A stretch of DNA of 64,000 bases from Microplitis mediator (lineage: Eukaryota; Arthropoda; Insecta; Hymenoptera; Braconidae): positions 6,324,001 to 6,388,000 of the forward strand of contig NC_079976.1 in assembly GCF_029852145.1 (NCBI RefSeq), read 5' to 3'. A program made the translations under genes and the position numbers. Of this stretch, positions 34,601 to 47,048 are shown piece by piece. The stretch's first letter is position 1, and each line of letters starts with the position of its first letter. The notes beneath the pieces are model-generated. The model made no database searches and had not been told where the DNA came from. It saw nothing but the letters and a program-made list of their open reading frames with translations.

Positions 34601-35420
34601 CCATATAGATTTTTTGATAAAGATGTCTGTGCGTGCGTGTCTGTGATTGTGTGGATATAAATTTCTTTTGTTTTTCTCGAATATTCTGAAAACCGATCGA
34701 TCAATTTCAACATCTGATCAGCTTTAGAAATTTCAAGTAAAAAAAAAGCTTCTATAGTTTTTATAAAAAAAAAAGATCGTAAATAACAGGCATTCTTGAA
34801 CAGTTTTTATAAAATAATAAATTAAATTTTAGTTCCATACTGTCTGGATATAATAATTAATAAGTTTTTTTTTAGTATTTATTTTTTTTTTGACTACCGG
34901 CGCACATTAGTCTTTGGCAACAGAAAACTTTACTGAAGCTTTTCTCCTCTATATTTTATTTAGTAATCCTTTGAGTGTCAGAAGCACAAGCATGTGAGAT
35001 AAAAAATTCTGGTGCAAAGTATTGTCCTAATGAACTTGTTACTGATACATACTAGAGGTAAAGAGTATATTTTTTATTTTGGATTTTTTAATACCCTCGA
35101 GTCCATTAAAAGATGAAGTTTTTAAATTTAACTTGAAATTGAAATTTAGTATTCGTATTTTTGAAAATTTTAAATAGCCGATGATTTTTTTTATTCAGTA
35201 TCCCAGAATTTAATGAGTCTAAAAATAGCTATTAATATTGTTAATTAAAAATTACAAAAACGAAGTATAAATACGGGAAAAAATTGTATTCATTACATTA
35301 ATTAATATTTTTTTTTTTTTTTACTTAAATAAAATTTTTCAATGGGCTTAGTTGGACATAAATAGTCACGTGAAATCTACAGTTTTTAATTTAAACGTGA
35401 GAGCTGAAGAAATAATTTTT
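34600..35420. other. Stretch without recognisable gene
   Basis: It starts with a GTGTCTGTGCGTGCGTGTCTGTG-type degenerate GT run followed by a TCTCGAATATTCTGAAAACC block, a pattern similar in kind to the (CA)n-linked repeat near 55 kb. The rest is AT-rich. Confidence 0.4.
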
Positions 35421-35531
35421 TATGGACATAAATTATGATCACGATAGATCATTACTTTCATAATATCGATCACTAAAAACACTTTCGCAGATTAAATTCA
35501 AAATTATCTTAAGTACGAGTATAAAAAGCCT

Positions 35532-36361
35532 GCACTGTATAAAAAAACCGTGTGTCCATACGATTTCGGTGTTGAATTGACCCTTAGAAACTGTTCAAAT
35601 AACACGGGTAGCGGTGTTAAAAAAAAAATTAGTCATATTATTGAAGTATTAGAAGTCGAATTGTATTTCAAATTAATAAAAAATTGTTTACTGCTTCAAG
35701 AAGTAATGACACGATATATTTATCAATTGATGGAGAAATTAAAAAAATATTTCTCCACACTAACATGTTAAAGTTGTATCAAATATGGGAAAGATTGTGA
35801 TGATTCAAGTTTTTTTGAAAAGTAAATCAGCGAGAGAAATAAAATAAGAAATAATCAATGATTAATTTATCATCTTTAGATTATTTTCTCGTGAAAAACA
35901 TCAGAGTTTTTATAAAAATAATTATTACATTGGTCTTAAATATTTAATTTGATAAGTGATGAAAAATTACTGGAATGTTTTCAGTTTAATAAAAGTGACA
36001 TTGCTTATTTTGTAGGGAACAAAATTTTTTTTATCTCAATTAACGATAATTTCGTAATTTTAATAAAACAATATTAAAATTTTTTTTCGATTTGTGGATC
36101 TTAAAACACATCCCTGATTCAGAAATCTAATTTGGATTATTCAATCCATGCTAAAGTGTATATCTATATATAGTTAATTTTGCCAACGTTAAATTGTTTC
36201 GGATCGTGTTTGAATTATTTCAAATTAGATTTCTGAATCAGGGATACTCACACCCATATACTCCGAAGTTAATTTACTCCGCATGCACACCGTTTTTACA
36301 CTAGGATAACACCGCACCTGTGTTAAAATAAGTCTATTGAAACACTGCTTTTTTTGTAGTA
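35532..36361. mobile_element. MITE, GGTGTTAAAA family, with a nested CCCTGATT element
   Basis: The left GCACTGTATAAAAAAACCG and right AACACTGCTTTTTTTGTAGT ends are those of the family at 61728-62598. It is absent at the matching point of copy 2 (near 51630). A second MITE sits inside it at 36111-36244. Confidence 0.68.
36111..36244. mobile_element. MITE with TCCCTGATTCAGAAATCTAA ends, copy 2
   Basis: A 134-base element with perfect inverted ends of about 25 bases (right end reads TTAGATTTCTGAATCAGGGA). Related to 22288-22580. Confidence 0.78.
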
Positions 36362-37592
36362 TGGTACGCCATCAATGTTGACCTATCATTACTAAATGCT
36401 AATGAAATTCCTACCTTTCGGGATAACAATAATTTAGATGAATTTTCACAGACCTTGAGAGCAAAAATTTACTATAACGCCCGCTGGAATAACTACTTTT
36501 GCGATAACAGTTTTTGTTCAAGGTGATGGTTAAAAATGTCTAACTCGTCTGATCAAATTAATGTATTTAAATTTATTCCCATGTGATAAATATCAATTTG
36601 GTGACTATGTCATTTGAATAAATAATTTATTTAATTTTAAAATGAAATAATAGTTCAACTGAGCATTTAAAAAATAATGAGTAATTAAAATACGTAAATT
36701 ATTACAAAAAAGCTTTGAAATTTTTTTTTATTGTTAAAGTTATGGAATATTGGGTCATAAACGTTAATAACTGTAATACTAAGCTCAATTTAACGATGAT
36801 TGCTGAGTATTTATCAAATTATTTGTTTAGTTTTGGAAAAATTCGTCGTTTGTTTCAAGTGTTTTAATTAGCGAGGAGCTTTTGATTTAAAATTATCCCC
36901 GTTGTTGTAGATATTTGGTGGCTAAACCGAACAGAAACGTAATGTAAGGAACAAGTTGAGGTTTCCCGAAAATTATCGTTAGTCACCCACCGGTTACTAT
37001 GTGACTTAGGGTAAAAACAGCTTCTGATCTGATAGTTTGATATAAATAACATTTAATTATACTACGAAATAATGGTTACCAATTAATTTGTATCAAGGGT
37101 AAAAAGTAATTGTTCGATTAGAACATACGACATTTAGATTAAATATTTCCTACATGTCGTCAGAAATAAATATAGCAACGTAATATATTTATATATTAGG
37201 GCAGTATTTTTTTTTCGAACCAAAGTGGACTAGACAATGGAAGAAGAAAATAGTAATTTATTATCCAACTGAGATGTCTCTGGACTATTTTTATTAAGGT
37301 AATTTTCAGTAGAAAATATTATCTGTCTTGGTGAAGTCAAATTTAATCATGCTCCTGAGTTCAGTGTTGTTTGATGAAACAAAGTTATAAAAATAAACTT
37401 TAAATTAATTCTTGAATTCTCACAACACAGTATACATACATAAGACTATAAATATCAAAGTTATTAAATTATATGTAAGGGTAAAATGATCGTGTGCTGG
37501 ATCCCTGGGTAAATTAAACTCTTTATGGAAATAAGTGAAACTTTATCCCGAGTGAGCTAAACTTTAACATAAACATAATTTGATACCAAACA

Positions 37593-37906
37593 TAGGGGAG
37601 GACAGGCAAAACAAGATCGGGTGGGCAAAACGGACCACTCAAAAAATTTGGTAAAATTTTTTTTTTTCAAAATTGTTTTTAAATGTTTTTGAGTGACCCT
37701 GAATTTTTTTTTTATCAATTTTTCAACAGGCTTAATATTTATCTTCAATAATTTTTTTTTTTCGGCATCTTGATTTACTAACAGTATTGCGAATCCATTT
37801 TTCCTCTTAAATTAGATATAAACAATTTTGTTATAGTCATTTTTTTAAACAAAAATAAAAATTTTTTTACTTTTTCCGAGGCTGGTCCGATTTTACCGCC
37901 CGGAAA
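37593..37906. mobile_element. GGGCAAAACGGACC element (intact copy without insert)
   Basis: It begins TAGGGGAGGACAGG with GGGCAAAACGGACCA and ends GGCTGGTCCGATTTTACCGC. Its body matches, in order, the two outer parts of the composite at 30.69-32.21 kb, including TTTACTAACAGTATTGC, so it serves as the uninterrupted reference for that composite. Confidence 0.6.
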
Positions 37907-37909
37907 AAA

Positions 37910-40130
37910 CATTTTCAAACAGACGTAAAAAAAAATCGCCGTATCCAGATTTTTTACAGTAAATATAATAGCTGTCCTGATAAAATAATAATGAATAATT
38001 GTCGACTCGGGCCTGATTAAAATGTCTAAATAAATATATATGAGTTGATGTTGTATACAAAAGTTTTATCATGATTTCCTTCAAGGACCGAGTCTTTTGT
38101 ATTTTATTGATCAATTTCAATGCTCCTTGTTCGGATGATAACGGAATTTCCACTGAATTCAATATATATTTATATATATCATTTTTTGTACTTAACAATT
38201 TTTAATATAAATTTAACTGAATCTTAACAAAAAAAAAAATCATGTAGAAAAAAATAATCAAATGTACCCTCGTCCTTTAGAGGTAAAATTTGTAAATGAC
38301 AATATCCCTTTACAAAAATTTTATGTTGGTTTTTAAAGTAGGTGCATGATGATAAGACAATTTATAAAAATATGGCATCATCAAATGTCGAACAATTTTT
38401 TTTTGGTAAAGTTTAATCTCTGACACATAAAGTTCTCAAACACTTCTAAGTCAAGATTATAAAGCACTTATGCTAACATATAGTGTCGTATAATAGGCAT
38501 TAACGTCGAAATTATTTATGGAAAAATTAAAATATCCACTGCTCTACGATAATTATTCTTGAATTACCATATCACGAAGTTGGAAATTACTTTGACACGA
38601 GTATTTAATTCGTTTACTTAAACGGAGAAAAAAAAATGGGTTGCGAACTACCGTTAGTTCACTTAAACGAAACGTTTTCACACAAATAATCGTCGTCGTT
38701 GAGCCAACGGTAACTGTGATCACAGGACTAAATTTATTTCGCAGCAGATATTTTTTTCTCAGTGTGATATTAATTTTAAAATATCGATAAAGTATAAAAC
38801 GATAATATCAGAAGATATAAAAAAAGTGGAGAAAAAGGAGACAACATTTTTTAATAAAAAATTTTTTTGTAAATATTCATACATAGTCTCTAAAAAGTAT
38901 GGGGCAAGTTGGTCATTGAGTAGTGCGACCATTACAGAATTTTTGCAACAAAACTTTTCCGTGTTTACTAAAATTGAAAATAGTAAAATAGCAATGCGTG
39001 AATATAAAATAGAAAATTTTTTTTTAAAGTTCATTTCATCCAGAGCCAGCTTTTTTGTGGATTGTAATAAAATAACTTAGAAAATAAACACAAAATAATT
39101 TTTTTTCGATCGAAATTTCGAAATCCTCGTACTGTTTGCAGAGAACAACTCATCCTAAATTTTTTGTAGAGGTTGTAGATAACGATATACAAAAAGAAAT
39201 TTCATTGTTAAAAAGTGCATAAAAAAATTTGAAAAAAATCAACACAGAGAAAATATTTTACTGTAGAATCGATTCAAGTTTTATAAATTGCTACTTTTCA
39301 ATAGCTCGAGCTTTGCAATAAATTTTTTATTTTTGTTCGGAATACGATCAACGATCACTTTGAAGTAGGTTACTCGATATCAAAGATACTGTGATAAGCT
39401 ATATATGTATGTACATATATATACATATATTTTCTTCTCTTGATGTCATATAAAAGAATAAAAAAACTGATTGAAGCTCGATAGTAAAGTGTCTTACTGA
39501 TAAATTACTTTATATTTAACTCAATATCAAATATACTGTAATTGTGTTTCGTGTCATGGTTACATTGAGTATCAGCCAGTGGTCAATCTTGTAGAAAGTC
39601 CCACGAAGCTGTGCATTAGTTAAATTTCCTAAGAGAATTACGTTATGTGTTTCTATCAGACAAAGTTCAAGTTACTGTTTAATTTAATTTGAGATAATTT
39701 AATTTCAGTATATATTTAAACTTTTTGTGGTCGGACATGTCTATTAGGAAAGTGGAATCAATAAAACGTTAATTTATTAAACTTATGTATTATTAATTAC
39801 GCTTTTATATTTTTCATTCATTTATTTTTTATTTTTATTTAATAATTAATTAATTTATCATACAGCAATTGATTCATGTTATATGAAATATCACCTTGTG
39901 GAATAATCGCCTATGAATAGTTGAAAGCACTTGAAATTATCGTAACAATCGCTCTTTGATCAGCACTGATAATGATGAAAGCCACAGGTTTAATGATTGG
40001 ATAATTTTTTTTTATTTACTTAAATAAATCCGTGGCACTCAATACATGCTACTTTACATATTTTAAATAAGTTACAAATACTCATTATTTCACTCCGCAG
40101 CGATTTATTTTATTATTCTTAAGAATAATC
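37910..40130. other. Stretch without recognisable gene
   Basis: Holds a decayed copy of the ATGAGAC/GGGGCAA element family at about 38815-39200 (GTCTCTAAAAAGTATGGGGC). A 101-codon minus-strand ORF lies at 37893-38198 without an ATG. Otherwise AT-rich. Confidence 0.45.
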
Positions 40131-40189
40131 CCCCCCCCCCATTTAGCGTAAACTTTATTTCGAGAAGATTAAATTAATAAAAAATAATC

Positions 40190-41035
40190 CGTTCCGCATT
40201 TAATCCGTACTCACACCACGTGATATTAGCATTGAATCAACACTGTACACATTTCGCATACGCTCCGCATGAAATCAGCGCTCAATCCACACTATACTCA
40301 CATTCCGCATACGCTCCGCATTTACACAGAACTATTAGGAATTCACTCCGTGAAAATTGACACCTGATCCGCACCAGATTCACGTTCCGCATAGAATCCA
40401 CATTTACTCAGGGCTAATACGCATTTATTTTGCGTGAAATCGACGTCCGATCCACACCAGGTCCACGTTCCGCATACGCTCCGCATAAAATCCACATTCA
40501 TTCAGGACAAATACGCATTCACTCCGCATGAAATCAGCGCCCAATCCACACTATACTCACATTCCGCTTACGCTCCGCATTTACTCAGAACTAGTAGGAA
40601 TTTACTCCGTGATAATTGACACCTGATCTGCACCAGATTCACGTTCCGCATACGCTCCGCATAAAATCTACATTCATTCAGGACAAATACGCATTCACTC
40701 CGCATGAAATCAGCGCCCAATTCACACTGTACTCACATTCCGCATACGCTTCGCATTTACTCAGGACTAATAGGAATTCCCTCTGTGTGAAATCGACACC
40801 CGATCCGCACCAGATTCACGCCCCACATAAAATCCGTATAGAATCCACATTTACTCAGGGCTAATACGCATTTACTTTACGAAGAATCGACGTTAAATCC
40901 GCACCAGGTCTACGATCCGCATAAAATCCACATTCAGTCAGGACTAATACGCATTCATTTCGCATGAAATGAGCGTCTAATCTACAATCTATAAGCGTTC
41001 CGCAGTAAATCCGCCCTCGGTCCGCAGATTATTTA
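40190..41035. repeat. Expanded array of TCCGCAT units
   Basis: Short words (ACTCCGCAT, CACATTCCGCAT, TCCACATTCA) repeat throughout. The landmark CATGAAATCAGCGC recurs at about 40270, 40529, 40705 and 40965, giving periods of about 259, 176 and 260 bases. It resembles the interior of the ACTCCG MITEs expanded into an array. Apparent ORFs here only translate the repeat. Confidence 0.78.
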
Positions 41036-41039
41036 AAAC

Positions 41040-41929
41040 CTCGCGTTCAAATTTTTAGTAGTTTGACATATTTTACTATTTTTGTTGAATACAGAATACA
41101 CTATTGTGATTATACGATCAATCAAACTGATAAGATTAGAATGGTATCAGTGTTAAAGTTCTTTGTTGAAGTTAAATAGATTGTCGAGATGGTGATGATA
41201 ATAGTCGGTGATTTAACTGAGACATTTAGTGGTAATTTCTCAGCTACTTGCTGACCACTTGATAGTGGATTCGTGGTCTTGATAATTGCGGTCGATATAG
41301 TGATTGTTAGAGGATTTAGTGGTGATTGATCTACCCTGATATCTCACGTGATCACAATACGTGCAAACTTGCTATAAACATTTCATTTAAATTTATTTCA
41401 CGCTTATTCTCACTTACTATAATTAGTAACACACTAATTTTATTTAAATCTTAATTTTTCCATGGGTTTCAATAAATTTTCGGCCAAAAAAAATTTTTAA
41501 CACGATGACTAAAATAACTATTGACCAAAATAGACGAATAAAAATAAATAATAAGTGAAATTGAATATATGTCGATATATTATATAACTTATGAGCTTAA
41601 TAGAAGTTAGGTAAATAATTTTAACTTTCTGGTCACGTAATACTTTTAAAAGTCTTCGACTCAAAGATGTTATAACACGTTTAAATTCGTTTTCTAACCT
41701 CGTAACTTCTTATTACTTATGTTATAGATGGCTCAATAGTCCCAGAGGGATTTAAAAAATTACTTCTTATTTTCTTATATTTTTACTTTGATCTCACAAG
41801 AGTAATATCGATGCTGGTAAATTATTATGTCACTATTTTATCGTAATTTCTTGTATTTCATGTCAATTATTTGTATTTTGTTTTACAAAAAGATCAAGTA
41901 CGAAGAAAAATAATTTAAATCTGCAGTAG
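41040..41929. other. Stretch without recognisable gene
   Basis: AT-rich, nothing supported. Confidence 0.45.
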
Positions 41930-43530
41930 ATCTACGGAGATCGAAATAAATCTCTATTGATGTTATTGAGAAATATCGGAAGATCTACACTCTAAAACTA
42001 AGTGTGTAGTCAAAATTAACACACTTGCCAAATAACATTGAAACGCCATAAGCAAGCTATAGATATTTAACACACCGTGAAACGTGTTTTAAGTAACTAC
42101 AAAAAACTTAGCTTTGCTTATAGCCTTAAGGGGTGAAGGCTAAATCGTGAAAAAAACGCTTTTTTGTACGGATTTTTTTAGGCGTATGGATTGAGCTAAT
42201 TTATTGCAACCTTTTGAACATTATTAAGTATAGATTCAACGACGTTAAGTAATTTTTTTATGCAAAAGTATCCGCAAACAAGCCGCTGACGGAGCTTTTC
42301 CCAGAACGTCTTTTAAAATAGACGATTTGCGGTGAGCACTGTATCTCAACTGGAAATTATTTAAAATAAAAAACCACTGAAATTTAGTCAAAGCATTATT
42401 AAATCCTCCCCCCAACGTTCTCTGATTATTTTTTTTTTCATTGTATACCTGCACTTCCTTTCCGACCGCCCGCAGCTATCGAAGCTACAGTTTTCAAGAA
42501 GACCAACTAGTTAATAACTTCGAGAGTTTTGCTCTGATCTACTTAAAATTTGGAGACTATTCTTCAAATGTGTAGCTATAAAGAAACCAAAAAAAAAATC
42601 TGATTTTTAGCCCTTACCCCCTTTAACCCCCCCCTCTTAAGCATGGAACACATTTAATGTGTGTTAAAATAATGCACTTGTAACACACTTGGTTTTAGAG
42701 TGTGGAAAAATAAGTAGATGTTTCTGAAAGTCACCACAGATTGAAAATCTTTGATCAAAGATCTTTGATCTTCGTCGACGATCTGCCAAAATCATCTTAG
42801 ATCTTCTGAGATCCATCACAAATTTAAAATCTATATTGCTCTACAGTAGATCTCCATTAGGTCTGCGGTACTTCAAGCAGATCTATGGAGATTAAGATAG
42901 ATCTTATAGTTGCCAGGGTTTTTTTTTCAAAAGATCTATGAAAATTTGTAAAAAATTCACGAAAATCGTCGGAGATCTCCGACGACCTTTATAGTGCCAA
43001 CAAGAAAAATTGATGTTTATAATTTGATCTGGTCAAATCTGCATAGATCTAAATAGCTATTTATTGATGATACTGTGAAATCTTGGAAGATCTAGCAAAA
43101 TTAGTAAATTTATTTTTTTTAAATCACCATAGATCTAAAAATGTTGACGATCTGCCAAAATCACCAGAAATCTTCTAAGATCCATCTTAAAATCGAGATC
43201 TACGTAGATCTATAGTAGATCTAGGGAGATTTGATTTTTCTAAAAATTGGGTCTACGTTACTTCTAGCAGATCTTCGGAGATCAAGAAAGATCTTATAGT
43301 TGCCAGGGTTTTTTTTTCACGAGATCTACGCAGATTTGAGGTAGTTCACGGAAATCGTTGGAGATCGGCGATCTTTAACCAATGAGAAAAATTGATGCTT
43401 ATAACTCGTCGATCTGCGTAGATCACCTTAGATCTGATAAGATTGCCATAAAATTAAATTCACTGACGATCTGCTGAAATCATTAAAAATCTTCTGAGAT
43501 CTACTATAAATTTTAGATCTATGTCGATCT
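41930..43530. mobile_element. AGATCT-rich element(s), interrupted by a MITE
   Basis: The AGATCT-rich sequence at 41930-41986 resumes at 42704 and runs to about 43530, with two internal blocks beginning CAGATCT and containing TTATAGTTGCCAGGGTTTTT (near 42910 and 43295), so it was duplicated before or after insertion. Confidence 0.6.
41987..42703. mobile_element. MITE with ACACTCTAAAACTAAGTGTG ends
   Basis: Ends ACACTCTAAAACTAAGTGTG and ACACACTTGGTTTTAGAGTGT, inserted in an AGATCT-rich element. AACACAC words inside; body of about 700 bases without an ORF. Confidence 0.75.
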
Positions 43531-44319
43531 TAATAATTTTTGTGGGAGAATGTCAGTAAATTCAATAAAATTTTAATATAAATTGAAATACATTTTTCAT
43601 AAATTTATGGTAAGCGAATATATAAATATATAAATGATAAAAAACGGTAAGAGAACAATTTATAAATATAAATTTTTTTCTAAAAAGAAAAGTATAAAGA
43701 GGACAAATAAAATCTGTTGAAAAATTTTTTACTTAAAAATTGTGATTTACTGATGTTTTATGTATTTTTTATAAAAATCCGCTAGCGAGTACATACATTT
43801 TTATGAACGTCATCACACTGATATTACACAGCAGAGAAAACTTTTTCCGTTGCCTTTTTTTTTATTTTTTATTATACCCTTCTTCAGTAATATTTTTAAT
43901 TTTTCTTTTATTCATTTTATTTTTTAATTGGAATTGCTGAATAGCAATCGAGAAATAAAGTTTTTATTTAAAACTTTTAACGAGTTTTTTATGCTGACTC
44001 TATTTATAATTAGTGTTATTATTTTATTATAATGCACACTATGTATGTTTAGTTTAATATGCGGGTTAATAGTTTTCGTTATTATTTATTATTAATTATT
44101 ATTATATTATAATGCGAAGATTGTCGGTGCCGATAATATATAATATGGTAATGCTTGATATAAAGGCTAGATTGGATAAACTTTTAATAGCGACGCTAGA
44201 AATTATTAATAGAGTAAATGAGGCCAACAATATTTTTTAATAAAATATTATAAATTATCGTACAAATTACCGTGTTTACATTATAACTTGAATCTAAAGT
44301 TTAATTATAAAGAATTATC
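43531..44319. other. Stretch without recognisable gene
   Basis: AT-rich, nothing supported. Confidence 0.45.
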
Positions 44320-44480
44320 ACTAGGCTCTGTCAGGTCAGTGGAAAAACTCTAGGCATGATACCAAAACGTTCTGGGTTCGAATCCCAGCTTGGGTCATTC
44401 GATTATTTTCTCAATTTAATTACAATTTGCTCATTCGAAAAATATCTTTCTCATACATCTACCCCCCCCCCCGTTCTATT
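44320..44480 (+). mobile_element. tRNA-derived SINE-like fragment
   Basis: An A-box-like CAGGTCAGTGG (44332-44342) and a perfect B box GGTTCGAATCC (44375-44385) with a paired T arm (CTGGG/CCCAG). The acceptor strands do not pair, so it is not a tRNA gene. A C-rich run ends the unit near 44470. Confidence 0.45.
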
Positions 44481-44580
44481 TACAAAACTCGAAAAATTCT
44501 ACCTTATCCACTTGAGCTTTTCATGATATTACGACAGTTATATATATATTTGTACACGTATAAATTATTCTTATTTGAAT

Positions 44581-44802
44581 TGCTATGGTGTCATAGTAGT
44601 GCCGGGCTATGTTGGCCCCCTGTCGGAAAAAGAAATAAACACATGCCGAAATTACTATGGCCGTAGTAAAATTAACGATTATATCACAAATTACTGTAAC
44701 CATTGTAAATTTTACTATGGTCACAGTAATTTCTGCATGTGTTCATTTCAATTTCCGATAGGTGGCCACAACATGGTCCGGCATTACTATGACACCATAG
44801 CA
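44581..44802. mobile_element. Palindromic MITE with TGCTATGGTGTCATAGTA ends
   Basis: The arms read TGCTATGGTGTCATAGTAGT and inverted on the right (ACTATGACACCATAGCA); inner blocks also pair (ACATGCCGAAATTACTATGG with the TTTCTGCATGT region). About 222 bases; a second palindrome ACTATGG...CATAGT is nested inside. Confidence 0.78.
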
Positions 44803-45236
44803 TTTCGAACAAGAGCAGTTCCTCAGAATAAAATTTTAAAAGGATAAGTCTTCCGTAACGATAATTGATTGTATTGATGACAATACTTAAGTAAGAAAAA
44901 AAAATTTATATTAATTCCGTACAAAACGATAGAATATTATAAAGTTAATAACACACAACTACAACAGCATTGATTAACAATAGACTACTCTATTTTGATT
45001 AGAAAAAAAAAGAAAAAAATTTCGTTTCATTCTTTTTACTATCAATACAAACATTCATATACATTTGCTTCTTCATTCACATAATATATATGGATATATG
45101 TATGTTTACATTTATAAGCTAACATATATCGAGTACAGTATAATTACATACAAAACATCCATTTCATTTGCACATATATATATCATGCATTTTGAAAGGT
45201 ACAAAAATTCCGTCTGCACATTTAAACGTATGTATG

Positions 45237-45241
<5 letters not shown>

Positions 45242-45295
<54 letters not shown>
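45242..45295. repeat. (TA)n microsatellite
   Basis: About 27 TA units. Other clear TA runs are at 48618-48636, 52916-52950, 53322-53341 and 56577-56622. Confidence 0.95.
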
Positions 45296-45299
45296 CCTA

Positions 45300-46310
45300 T
45301 TATACATCTGTATAACCTATTTTCTGTCGTCACGTCGTGTTTCCTATCGATCCATATGCTGTGTATTTTCGGTTCAAACTTCAGTTTTAAATATAATATT
45401 TATTTTTGTGTTTTCTCCACTTTAATCTCTATTTTTTTTTTTTTTTTTTTTGACTATTTATAAAACAATTCGAAACATTATATTTGCCAATTAATGTTGA
45501 TTTAACGTTTTATTAAACTTAATTGTTGTCGGAGTAAATAAAACAAGTTTTTTCAAATTAATAAGAAAAAAAAAGAATTATATTTTGAAAAAGAAACTTA
45601 TTAACTTCTAAACACAGAAAGCTATCGTGTATCAAGCTGATGGACAACAAGGAGCTTTTTTGTACTTTTTTTTTTGCTCTGCATGATAGAATACAAGAGA
45701 TAAGAGTTAGAAAAAAAAGTAATGAAGAAAGAAAAAAAATGACAGAAGCACTTATCTACGCAAAAGCATTAGATTTCTCGTTACTTAGCCGTCACGTCGC
45801 AGTAAATTCACGGGAACTATATTTTTCTATCTTGTGTAACAGACAACTGCCGGTTTTTTCACCAGAGTGAAAAAATTTATGCTATTATATAAGAATTTTA
45901 TTCCGTTTTGTTATTTTTATAATTTGTTTTCTTATCTTCTATTATTTCAATTTGCCATTTTTTTTTTTTTTTTATATGAGAGCTAGTCAATAAGAATCAA
46001 TTTACCAAACTTTTATTTTTTAAATGACGCAGCGTATTTTAAATTGATGGAAATTTTTTTTTACTTCTGCTTCACTTAAAAGGTATTGGAGCAGAGTGAC
46101 AAATGACTCTATTGTTTAATATTGATAAATTTACTTTTAATTTTTATGTTATCAATCATTTTTGTGGAAATTAATATAAAAATTGTGAAGAATAAAAGTA
46201 ATTTATGAGTTTATTGATTTTATTTTTTTTTAGCTTTCAGTTCAAACGGTGATATTAAGAAAAATTAATGAAAAAATAGGGGATGTGAATATTGTTCGAA
46301 TAAAATATTA
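45300..46310. other. Stretch without recognisable gene
   Basis: AT-rich. A 76-codon ORF at 45640-45870 has mixed composition (ATG start, TGA stop) but no known motif, no clear splice partner and no support beyond being open. Confidence 0.4.
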
Positions 46311-46546
46311 CTGCTCTATAAAAAGTCGGGAGTGAATTCGGAGTGAATATGGATTTTATTTACATCTGAAGTTTAACAAAAATCACTCCGCATAAAGAGT
46401 AAAAAAGGAGTTTGTTTTTCCAGCGGAGTGATTTTGAAGTGATCTGAATTTTATTTAAATCGGAATTCACTCCGATTTGGAGTTTTACTATTAAAATAAA
46501 CTTCCTTTAGAAGTTAATTTCACTTCGAACCGAAGATTTAAAATTA
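46311..46546. mobile_element. MITE, ACTCCG family, 5' part cut by a nested element
   Basis: It begins TATAAAAAGTCGGGAGTGAA and follows the family order up to CACTTCGAACCGAAGATTTA. The GGTGTTAAAA element starting at 46547 interrupts it; a short continuation (AATTTCCCTCTGGAATGAAT) follows at 47010. Confidence 0.6.
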
Positions 46547-47004
46547 TACACTGTAAAACGAGCGGTGTTAAAAATCGACTCGTTTTGACTCCGCCCGGTG
46601 TAAAAATGAACTTACACCGGTGTACGAGGAGTAATACAGCGGTGTTAAAAATACCGGTGTAAAAGCGGAGTAAAACCGGTGTGAAAGCTGGGTAACAGGT
46701 GTAAAAGTGAGTAATGCCGGTGTAAACGCGGAGTAAATTGCATCCGCTTGGAGTATTAACTTTAAAGATTATAAAACACAAAAAATGCCAGTTCTTTATG
46801 AAAATTAATAAAAAATATCATTTATTAACAAGTATAGTGATCGAGTAAGTAAAAATATTCACAAAGTCAAATATTTTAACACCGGTCTAGAATATTTACA
46901 CCGGTGGCGGCGTTATTTTCACACCGCTTTCGGGGGTAAATTTAACACCGATAATTTTAACACCTACACTGCTTAGATTTACCCCGGTGATTTTTTACAG
47001 TGTA
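46547..47004. mobile_element. MITE, GGTGTTAAAA family
   Basis: TACACTGTAAAACGAGCGGT on the left and GGTGATTTTTTACAGTGTA on the right. The interior is repeats of ACCGGTGTAAAA and complements. Nested in an ACTCCG MITE. Confidence 0.75.
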
Positions 47005-47048
47005 ATAAATTTCCCTCTGGAATGAATTTTACTTCAAGTGCATTAAAT

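Larger units (their letters stand above)
35421..37330. repeat. Dispersed two-copy repeat, copy 1 (interrupted)
   Basis: The blocks 35421-35530 and 36362-37330 match 51535-52600 in the same order and orientation; the core (about 36370-37225) differs at only a few bases per 60. Copy 1 is split by a MITE at 35532-36361. No conserved ORF: in the minus-strand 62-codon ORF at 36864-37052 all seven base differences from copy 2 change the amino acid. Confidence 0.85.

Noticed and set aside
36864..37052. Conserved 62-codon ORF also found at 52138-52326, suggesting a duplicated gene
   Set aside because: All seven base differences between the copies change the amino acid, so there is no sign of purifying selection; the repeat as a whole is conserved, not the frame.
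40434..40864. Two adjacent ORFs with nearly identical peptides
   Set aside because: They translate the TCCGCAT tandem array; the resemblance follows from the repeat.
44324..44400. tRNA gene
   Set aside because: The B box and T arm are good but acceptor strands do not pair and the anticodon region does not fold; better explained as a tRNA-derived SINE piece. The same holds for 27150-27180.
45640..45870. Small gene of 76 codons
   Set aside because: Mixed composition is suggestive, but there is no motif, homologue, promoter or splice context that I can support.
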